A DNA stretch of 64,000 bases, from the NCBI GenBank assembly GCA_016584495.1, contig WAID01000013.1:62001-126000 (forward strand), in the 5' to 3' direction. Shown in pieces: positions 55,875 through 64,000 of this stretch. A program made the translations under genes and the position numbers. Every line of letters begins with the position of its first letter. Within the stretch, counting starts at the first letter, position 1. The notes under the pieces were generated by a model that worked only from the letters and a program-made list of their open reading frames with translations, had not been told where the DNA came from and searched no databases. This DNA comes from Celoporthe dispersa. Its lineage: Eukaryota > Ascomycota > Sordariomycetes > Diaporthales > Cryphonectriaceae.

Positions 55875-56727
55875 GTCTAGCCCAAAATAGCCATGTGCTT
55901 TATGTAGCTGCTTCAAGGTAATATCCAAACAATCAACACTCAAGAACAAATAGGAATTCCTTGCCTGCTAAGCACCCTGGTTGCATGTGATCCATCCTGA
56001 GATATACTATGCAAAAGACTGTAGTAGGACACGGTCATAGCATAGGAAAGCATAAAAGAGTTAAAAGACATTACTAAAAGTCCATACATTGCCGTCTCCT
56101 TAAAAGCATCTTTTCCACCTTGACCCTCTCACTTTTTACAAGACCCCCGGACTCTTGGCGCATTTTTTTTTGTTCCTGCTGGAATTGGCGACTGATACCT
56201 GCCCTTAGGATTATTACTCATCGAATTTGGTGCGAGACATCCACGACCGGATATACCTACCGTCGATGGGGACCAAGGCAGTGCCCGCGTGGTGCCCTCG
56301 TGATTTGCTCAGCTGTGGAGATGGCTATATCCAGCTGTTAGACACGGCCCGGAGAGTTTGTTATCGCTACCGGCGGTTACTTATACGACCCCGAGCTGCA
56401 CCGCGTTAGTGAATGCTACATACTTACGCAGCTAATGGCCCGTTCTGTCCGCCGGGATATTACCGGTTTGCTCCTCCAGGCTCCACTGGGCTCCGCTGGA
56501 TGCTCTACTGAGAGCATCTCTTCTCGTTCTGATTACTTGGTCATTTTCACTGGATCATTTATTTTCTCTTATCCCACCACGTCCTAAGGCGGCTCCTGGC
56601 TGCGCGTTTGTCACCTTCACCCGAATCCGCAGATATCAAGCAGATGCTGCCCGGGCGCGACCACAGGGGGATTGCTATTACGATCAAGGACTCTGCTTGG
56701 GCGCTATTTCTGGCCCCAAAGCTCTAA
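55875..56727. other. Oxidoreductase-amidase spacer
   Basis: No supportable ORF. One GCTCCTCC word at 56470-56477, a single copy of no clear weight. Contains the amidase promoter. Confidence 0.4.
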
Positions 56728-58801
56728 ATGATGGCAACGCAGCAATCTGCAGAGCCTCAGGTCTGGGAAATACGAGCAGCCGAGAAACGCAAAAGATGTC
56801 GCGACGCCATCCCCAACGCGTGGAGACTGACTCCCTCGTTCTGGGGGACTGTTCAAACGCCATTGGTGAACAACAAAACCAATCTCATAGATTTGGATAT
56901 ACCTCGCCAGTCTAGGATTCTAACTGACAAGGAGATTCACATTACAGAGGCGTACGATGTTTCTGGTCTGCTTGCAGAGCTAGCAACGGGCCAGCTTACA
57001 GCGTTGGAGGTTACGTTAGCGTTTTCAAAAAGAGCAGCCATTGCACAACAATTGGTAAGCAAGAATAACTCAAGACTCAAAGCCCGCCCCAGAATCATTG
57101 AAGTTTATTCCGCTATGCAGCGGGGTAATTGCCTGACTAAACAGAACCACAGACCGAGTGTCTCACGGAAACATTCTTTGAACAAGCCCAAGAGAGGGCT
57201 CGACAACTAGATGCGATGCGGGAGGGGGGCAAGCTTGCAGGTCCGCTCCATGGCTTGCCCATCAGCATCAAGGATAGTTTCCAGATCGCCGGCACACAGG
57301 CGACACTCGGCCTAGTTGCGTTTCTCGATAAGACGTCTGTGGTGAATTCGTGCCTTGTCGACATGCTGGTGAAGCTTGGTGCGGTCCTTTACGTCAAGAC
57401 AAACGTACCTCAGACGCTCATGGTGCGTACTCATTGACAGCTAGCCTGAGTACTGACTAACATATCCTCAAGACCGCCGATTCGCACAATAATGTTTTTG
57501 GGAGAGTTCTAAACCCCAGAAACACCAGACTCACTGCCGGAGGATCGACTGGTGGAGAAGGAGCCCTGGTTGCATTCCGTGGATCGCCCCTTGGTGTTGG
57601 AACCGATGTAGCCGGTAAGTGGATTAGGTGGTCTATGCCTGAAGCTGTGTTCCTTGGTTCCTCTGCACAGGAGCCGCTTTTCTTCCAGGGCAGTCGTATG
57701 ATTGACCTGGCGAGGCCATAGGCTCGATCCGGATCCCTTCGCTGTGCTGTGGAACCTACGGGTTCAAACCAACGGCGACTCGGATACCCTATGGGCGGCA
57801 GGCAGATTGCGGCAGCGGAGGCATGCGGTTCATAACCCCTTCCGCCGGCCCCATAGCGAATGACATAGACGCCCTGGGCATCTTTATGAAGGCGCTCATA
57901 GATGCCGGCCCTGCCTTGTACGATCCGACAGCAATCGATGTGCCGTGGAGGGCTATTCCGAGCCTAAGACCAAAGCTAAGGATTGGGGTGCTGCCTGAGG
58001 ATGACCTCCTTCCACTGCACCCGCCGGTGAGGAAGGCCATGGCTGATGCTGTGGCCTTGTTGCAAGCCCAAGGGCACGAGATGGTGCAGCTCGAAGCAGA
58101 CGAGTGCCACATCGGCAACAGCTTCGAGGTTGCCTGGGGCTTATTCGGCATGGACTCCACCTCAAGCCGCATAATAGCAGAGGGGGGAGAACCCGTTGTG
58201 CCGTCGGTGCTGGGCACCATCGATGAGTTCAAGAAAGTTGGCTGGAATTTCGTGCCCGGTCTCAGCGAGCTGGGACCGTTGGAGAAGCTTCACGCTTCTA
58301 ACAATAAAGAAGAAGGAAATTACAGAGAGCTGGCACAAGCTGTGGACAAGAAACAACCTGGATGCGGCTATTGGCCCTGGGGCGCAAAACACCGCGGTTC
58401 AGCACGATACCTACAACCTTCCTCCATACACATGCCTTTTAAACCTCATCGATGTAAGTGCTGCAGATATCGCTAGCTCTTCTGGCATATTCGCAAAACC
58501 TGCTGCAAATCCACGTACCGCTAATAACTCAACTGCGTAGTATCCCGCATGCATGATTCCATTTGGGGAGGTCTCAAAGGCCACTTCCTCGGGGACAATA
58601 GAAAACAAACAAGGCCAGAGTGTGCCGCCATGTAAGAAGTTTGTGAATTGTATCCTCTTTGACTCGAGAGACTGACAGAATGCAGACGACCCTGAGATGT
58701 TGGATGGCGCTCCGTGTGCAGTCCAGGTATTCACCAGTCGGATGCGGGATGAAGAGTGTCTAGCAATTGCCAAGGTAGTCGACAAGTGTCTACATTCGTA
58801 G
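56728..58801 (+). CDS. Amidase (acetamidase-like), one frameshift in exon 4
   Basis: Exons 56728-57054, 57153-57422, 57473-57614, 57722-58453, 58541-58631 and 58686-58801; 558 aa when one base is removed. Amidase-signature family: the catalytic Lys is in GLPISIKDSF, the cis-Ser in GGSTGGEGA and the nucleophilic Ser in VAGSIRIP, the last assembled across intron 3. The N-terminus (PRQSRILTDKEIHITEAYD, LLAELATGQLTALEVTLAFS) and C-terminus (PGAQNTAVQHDTYNLPPYTC, YPACMIPFGEVSKAT) are typical of fungal acetamidase-type enzymes, which hydrolyse small amides to acid plus ammonia. The frame breaks at the A3 run 58306-58308, between LEKLHASNN and KKKEITESWHKLWTRNNLDA. The second Met (56731) is an equally possible start. 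Neighbours are an amine-oxidase-type FAD enzyme and a Zn2Cys6 regulator. Confidence 0.88.
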
Positions 58802-59112
58802 CTTGAGCGCATGTGTCGGGGGGGTAGGGAAATTCTGGGGAAGATGGGCCACATGCCGGCTCAGAAGTAAGAGAAATATTATAGCAACCATTGAAGGCTT
58901 CACAGGATCGGGAGCCGGGTGACCCCCCTGCCAACTCGAAATGTGGGGCTCTCACCAAACGTACCATGGTTATTAATGTCTCCCGAGGTCAAAAGATAAG
59001 CCGTCCCGGAGTGTCAATGCGCTGCGGGCAGCTTAACCCCTCAACTTGGCCATGCCAGCGTACACAGCAGCCCCCCCAAGTGGCATCGCGGCAATTCCAG
59101 GTCTTCGCAACC

Positions 59113-60414
59113 ATGAAGAGTGGCTCTCAGCTCACACGAGCCTGTGATAGGTGTCACGCCGTCAAGGAGAGATGCCGATGGATCGCAGGGTCGACCGCGT
59201 GCGAGCGGTGCTCCCGGCTGCAGCACGTCTGCCGAAACAACCGCCCAGTGAAGAAGGCCGGCCGGAGGCCTCGCCCTTCGCCCCAGCCCGCACAGCCGAG
59301 CTCAGAGGCGGCCAAGAGCATCTCCACGTATAGCGACATCTCGTCCTTCGAGCTCCAGCTACTCGACAGGGCCTTCGCTGACGACCTGATCGAGGAGTTC
59401 GTGGTGGGCCCAAGCTTCTGCGAAAGCCACCGCCGGCTTATGTTCTCGCAGATTACAGCATCAAAGATGTCGCTCGAGGATGCCTTCCTGGCTTGTGCCA
59501 TAAGTTGGGTCGGCGATGCGGACGGGCAGCCTGACAAGGGCCAGCTGGAGACCTGTTATCGGAGGGCGTCATCTGCCGTCTCGACCTTGCGTTCCCTCAA
59601 CATCAGCAATACCCACCAGATGTCTCATTGCCTCGCACTGGGCTGCCTGATCGTAACCTTCGCCCTGAAGCTCAGGGTCTACGACAGGGCTGCGATATGT
59701 TGCCAGACGCTTAGCCTGATCAAGCCCGTGTACGACTCGCAGCAGCACCTCGACCCGGATGAGGTCGCATTCCTGCCGTGCTTAATCGTCATTGACCTGG
59801 TCGACTGTCTTCTTCACTGTAGGGTTCCCACCCTCAGATACAAGACGCTGGGCTTGGCTGCATATGTGGATCGTTATGTGGGCCTTTGCCACTCACTTCT
59901 TCCTCACTTGCATGACATCTGCGAACTAAGCCACGCTCTCGCCCATGCCGACCAGTCCGACCTGCTTGACATACACAAGGCGCTGGACGCCCTCGAGCTG
60001 ACCGTGGTCAAATGGCAACCCTCGGTCCCCACCGGCTTCTCTCAACGGTTCATGGCCTCCGAAGTCGCCCACATGCTCTGCCAGGTGCAGGTCCTACGTA
60101 CAGCCGCCCTGTTGGTACTGCACCGACTGCGGTTCCATTTTGGGTCCAACGACTCACCTGCGCAGGTCATGTCCACATCCATCCTCACGCAGCTCGAAAC
60201 GACGTTCCAGGTCACAGAGAAGGCTGTCCGGTGTACCGAGCTGGCTTTTTCTGGTAGCCTGCTTCGAGCTGCAGACCGAAAGCGAAAGAAAATATTGGCT
60301 GGGCAAGATTTCGATCATGGTCTGCTACTCGAAGCAATTCAGAGACTATGTGGAGCGGATTATCTCATCATTCTGGGCTACAATGGATGCCTCAAAGAGG
60401 ATATTCTGGTATAA
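59113..60414 (+). CDS. Zn2Cys6 transcription factor
   Basis: Single exon, 433 aa from ATG 59113; the longer open frame upstream lacks family features. The zinc cluster lies at residues ~11-40: CDRCHAVKERC-x8-CERCSRLQHVC, giving C-x2-C-x6-C-x8-C-x2-C-x6-C, followed by a basic, Pro-rich linker (KKAGRRPRPSPQP). The rest is helical with conserved Cys and Leu (LEDAFLACAISWVGDADGQP, ALGCLIVTFALKLR), as in short fungal regulators whose middle homology region is weak. It lies 311 bp after the amidase on the same strand and converges on the MFS gene, so it may regulate the amidase/oxidoreductase/transporter set. The target is unknown; there is no frame damage. Confidence 0.85.
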   Translation: MKSGSQLTRACDRCHAVKERCRWIAGSTACERCSRLQHVCRNNRPVKKAGRRPRPSPQPAQPSSEAAKSISTYSDISSFELQLLDRAFADDLIEEFVVGPSFCESHRRLMFSQITASKMSLEDAFLACAISWVGDADGQPDKGQLETCYRRASSAVSTLRSLNISNTHQMSHCLALGCLIVTFALKLRVYDRAAICCQTLSLIKPVYDSQQHLDPDEVAFLPCLIVIDLVDCLLHCRVPTLRYKTLGLAAYVDRYVGLCHSLLPHLHDICELSHALAHADQSDLLDIHKALDALELTVVKWQPSVPTGFSQRFMASEVAHMLCQVQVLRTAALLVLHRLRFHFGSNDSPAQVMSTSILTQLETTFQVTEKAVRCTELAFSGSLLRAADRKRKKILAGQDFDHGLLLEAIQRLCGADYLIILGYNGCLKEDILV

Positions 60415-60478
60415 TATGCACGACAGTCTTGCAGAAAAGTTGACGTAATAGCAAAAAGGAATCAAATATATGTATACA

Positions 60479-60500
60479 TATATATATATATATATATATA
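60479..60500. repeat. (TA)11 microsatellite
   Basis: Eleven TA units between the convergent Zn2Cys6 and MFS genes, preceded by the near-palindromic ATATATGTATACATATA. Confidence 0.9.
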
Positions 60501-60616
60501 TTTCAAGGCAAATACGGTAGAGATGCAGAAGTGCCAATTCCATTCCCTATAGATGTGTTGATATGAGGATTTAGACAGGCCAACCTCAGGAACCAGCCCA
60601 CAGCAGACGGTAGCTA

Positions 60617-62413
60617 TTACACGACGTTACGGCGATGCGGTTGGCGCATGGAGTAATGAAGGTATGCAGGGGCAGAATTGATACGGGCTCGCTTTCCCCA
60701 CAGCAGCAGCGGAACCGGGATGAGCAATATAATCAAAGCCACGACCGCCACGAGTATGAAGGTGTTCTGGACGCCCATTCCCTCGATCCACGGGGTGAGA
60801 GCAAACATCACAATCACCGACAACCCATTTCGGACAAAAATGACACCCACAAGCGCGTCTCCAATTATCTGCGTGCGCCTCGGTTAGCTTAGAGTCCAGC
60901 AATACTCTTCGACAATCAAGCAGGATAGGAGCTTGTCGTACATCTCCATAGGTATCGGTAAGGTAAGGGAGCGCAGTGTCGGCACACAGGACGAACCCGA
61001 CGGCGAAGATGCCACTCCCGAAAGCGAGGAAGACCCACGACATGCCCTGAAAAGAAGAATCTGAGTAAGCATGATTCCTCTCGACATATGAGTGTAGCGA
61101 TTACCTTTGAAAGGCCTATTCCGACCATGAGAATGCCCGTTGCTGTAATAAAGGCACCTGGAATCGCTGGATATAGACGCATTTCAGGCTCGTAGATGCC
61201 GCCGTTCCTCCTAGCCAGGGCCACGACCATTCGGTCGCTCACCAGTGATATTATGATCGTGCCAATCAGCGATCCCACGAACGAAGCAGTGTTGAAGAGA
61301 CCGATCTGGTCCGGAGTGAAGTTCCAAGGAGGGTAAGGAAGATATGAGGCTTGGACAGTGCCCAAGACGGAAAACCATGACAGGATCGAACCGTATGTGA
61401 TTGCAGCATACGCAACCGCGGGAAATTTGACAAGAACAAGGAACGGCTGATAGAAGTGGTGCGCTATGGGTGTTTTGGTGTTGGTGACCAGGGTGAAACG
61501 TTGCCGCAGAGACTTCCTTGTTAGGCTGCCCTCTCCAGCAAGGTCGTGCGATTTCGTCAGTGTCAGAGTCTTGTCGTCTGGGTGTTGCTTCGCTGCTTTC
61601 GCCGCAGGGTCGGCCTCAGCATCGGGCTGGGCCGGCTCGCCCTCGAAGACTGGCGTGTAAATAGTCTCCTCGAAGAAGAAGAAGACAACGACGAGGGTGA
61701 TACCCAGGAATATCACACACCACCACCACATCCATCTCCAACCCTGAGAGTCGATCACGTACCCTGCGGCAACAGGCCCGAGATTTGCCCCGGTGCCCTG
61801 CGCGAGTAAGAAGAGGCCGTTCATGGTGGCATACTGATGGACGAAGAACAGATCAGCGATGGTGACTTGGACGATAGTCTCGCTGATGGCGCCTCCCAGG
61901 CCCATGATCAGATTTGTGCCAATAAGCCCTCCGTTGGTCTTGACCTTGGCTGCCCAGATCGCACCAGCCAGCTGGATCGATACACTCAGCAGGTACAACG
62001 GACGGCGACCGTATCGGTAGGCGAAAGGCATGAACATGATGCAGCCAATGGCCAGGCCGGCATAATTGAGCGCCGTGGAAATGTTGTAGACCGCGTATGT
62101 CATGCCTATTTCCTCCACCAGCGGCGAGTACGCAACGTAGAAGATGTCGTTGAGCACAAAGGTGAACAGCACGTAGAACAAGACGAGGACAAAATTGATG
62201 ATTTTTCGTGGTTTGGTCCAGTTCTAAAACCATAAAATGCCTGCTCAGTCTTAAAGCCCAGCACTGAAGACGAGGACAAATGGTAATACATACCAGGGGA
62301 TCATTGGGATCGCTGGTGGGCCGCGGGCTGAGGATCACGACATCTCCAGTGCCGGATGAGCCTTGTGAACTTCCTTTAGCATCTCTCGTCTTGAAACTCC
62401 AAGACTTCCTCAT
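60617..62413 (-). CDS. MFS transporter, DHA1-like
   Basis: Exons 62413-62294, 62223-61105, 61046-60942 and 60868-60617 give 531 aa with intact frame; introns are 70, 58 and 73 bp. I used the ATG at 62413, two codons inside a TTG-opened frame. The N-terminus SDPNDPLNWTKPRK is the hallmark of fungal DHA1 drug/polyamine carriers. Membrane segments follow in two blocks (FVLVLFYVLFTFVLNDIF, NYAGLAIGCIMFMPFAYRYG, LGPVAAGYVIDSQGWRWMWW...). A charged central loop (EPAQPDAEADPAAKAAKQHP) and a C-terminal block (GMSWVFLAFGSGIFAVGFVL) complete it. It exports or imports small organic compounds by proton antiport/symport. The position beside a Zn2Cys6 regulator and amidase suggests a pathway transporter or self-protection pump. 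Confidence 0.88.
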
Positions 62414-64000
62414 TGTCAAGAGTCCTTACCATCGCTGAGCCGTATCGTGCCAGGCGGCATTGTGACGGCGTTAGTTGTGTCCATCCTGCTCGGTTATGCC
62501 AGGCTTCCAGGGTTGCTCTGATGTGTTGGCATATACGTGCTTCCGTAGAGGGGTATCAGGCAAGTAAAATAGGCTGACGTTGTCTGCCAGCAGTCTCTCG
62601 AGAAGGGTGAGGGCAACGGACATATTTCTGCCAACGCTCAATACTTCAGACCTTGTTATCCCTCCATGTTCCCGAGGTCGTACCTTGCAGCAGCAGCACC
62701 ACCACCACGTATGTGACTACCGCGTCGGCAGTAGCGTTGGCAGATAAGCCCAATCCTGCTAGGCGGAAAGAGGCCAGGGGTGACAAACGCGGGGATCTCC
62801 CACACGTGTCTCGATAGAGCACAGCTCACCCTGGAATACGATTACGGATTAGCCTGCCCCTGTCGCTTCAGAATCCTGGTGCTCGGTTATGCCTCCAGGT
62901 TGTACATAGTAACGACTACAGAGAAACTTGGGAAACTAATGCATTGCGGTTGGACATCCTTCAACTAGATTTTCGGTATGTCAGCCCTTCCGTCCACGCC
63001 CCGCTACTAAATATTTTGTAGCACTCGATATACCATTCGAACCTAGAAGCCATATCCTGCCTACTCATAAGGGAACTTGTACCGTGCTTCAAGATTGACT
63101 GGGTCTGTGGGGCAGAGTCGCTCCCAGAATAGACTGATAAGGAGACTCGGGACCCACCGAGAACGGGGGGGAGGAGGGGGGAACGATCGATTGTCTTCCT
63201 GCCTTCCTGCACCGAGTCGCTGTTGATCAGTTTCCGAATCCAAACATTCTTCACGCCCATTTCACTCCTGTGCATATGCATAACAGACTTAAAAATTACG
63301 TACAAGTAAAGAGAGACCGCTGCTTGGCTGACCGCTGTTGTTCAGGCTCGGCTTTGGCCTGCTCGCTCGTCGGTGATAAGGCTAGGAGGCCGGCCATTGG
63401 AAGGACCGCCCGCGACGAGGCGTTTCCAACATCTATCGACGGTGGTTGGCGTTGTTCGTTTGGGGACTGGCGGAAGGTTGGTCGCAATGTATGGAGTGGT
63501 CGGGCCCCATGTCATTGAACCAACCACCCAACCTCCCGGGCGACGGCGGGGGTTACGGCTCCAACTGCCAAAATAAGCGTTCAACCGATGGGGCTACGCT
63601 TTAAGTACTCGTTTCACCAGCCCCCAGGTTGACAGGTTCAAGTGTAGCGATCAATCACAAGCTGATTTTAAACTTCATGATCTAGATCGGCCCGGCCCAA
63701 ATACTTGAGGCCGGGTCAGCAACTCTGAGCGGAACATAGACCTCCCGGATACTTACTGGAGCCTGACAAGAGAGACTGCCACGACGGTACAGCGGTATGG
63801 TATACTTTGGCGTCACTAGCGCAGGCGGGTTCAATTATTGTTTAGAATTGGCGCTTGTATCTGCACGAGACCCAACTGGCGCTGCAGTAACAAAGAAACC
63901 TGGAATAAGCCGCCCAACTTGCCGGCTTATCTCACCCCGGAGGAGCAACAACCTGAGAACACTGACTACATGGACAACTCGGACTCGTGATAGTATATAA
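62414..64000. other. Right edge, no confident gene
   Basis: Short ORFs on both strands lack motifs. A plausible C-terminal exon might lie at the very end: after a CAG near 63888 one frame reads SNKETWNKPPNLPAYLTPEE, then QQPENTDYMDNSDS and a stop at ~63991. This looks like genuine protein, but I cannot find a partner exon or name a family. A run of G lies at ~63167-63180. Nothing else supportable. Confidence 0.3.

Noticed and set aside
56470..56477. GCTCCTCC before the amidase as a further operator copy
   Set aside because: A single 8-mer is expected about twice by chance in 64 kb counting both strands; no palindrome or second copy nearby.
63797..64000. 67-codon frame running off the right edge
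   Set aside because: A different frame of the same bases looks more protein-like, and neither has a domain or partner exon in the window.

Overview
This window is nuclear DNA from a filamentous ascomycete (Pezizomycotina; genus not resolvable from sequence alone). The evidence is short GT-AG introns of about 44-125 bp with CTAAC/CTGAC-like branch sites, two HET-domain genes plus a HET relic, fungal-specific C2H2 and Zn2Cys6 regulators, a secreted catalase-peroxidase, a cutinase, a GLEYA-domain wall protein, and isolated genes in long non-coding stretches. No rRNA, tRNA, CRISPR or intact transposon was found.

Layout. 0.6-5.1 kb: a single-pass membrane protein and a GLEYA surface protein, both on the minus strand, then a 4 x 32-bp minisatellite. 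6-15 kb: a gene-poor, decaying stretch with a CocE/NonD hydrolase pseudogene, a MoaF-like pseudogene, one intact small secreted protein (10.8 kb) and the C-terminal relic of a HET-type gene (13.8-14.9 kb). 16-26 kb: a secreted GH3 glycosidase and a secreted KatG. 26-31.5 kb: a HET gene and a cutinase with an unusual tail.

32-44 kb looks like a catabolic or specialised-metabolism cluster: C2H2 regulator, 2-oxoglutarate/Fe(II) dioxygenase, RidA-type imine deaminase, HpcH/HpaI aldolase, ACS-type MFS transporter and FAD monooxygenase. The two divergent promoters inside it (2OGD<->RidA and aldolase<->MFS) share a perfect 14-bp palindrome, GGAGGAGCTCCTCC, which is 20 bp long in the first case. Each half is what the Adr1-like finger residues of the neighbouring C2H2 protein would be expected to read (GNGGAG). 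This is the strongest candidate for a new system: a self-contained regulon with its likely operator.

44-50 kb: a fungal RelA/SpoT-domain protein divergent from a second, intact HET gene, followed by a leucine-rich protein. 51-53 kb: a small uncertain gene and a Ser/Thr-rich extracellular protein lacking its 5' end. 54-62 kb: a second possible metabolic cluster of FAD amine-oxidase-type enzyme, amidase, Zn2Cys6 regulator and DHA1-type MFS.

Eight genes or relics carry exactly one single-base insertion or deletion, each in or beside a short homopolymer, while in most of them the other exons, splice sites and catalytic residues are intact. This pattern suggests assembly/consensus errors at least as much as pseudogene formation, so those reading frames should be treated as provisional. 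I read all exon structures by eye from splice signals and frame continuity; no homology search was run.
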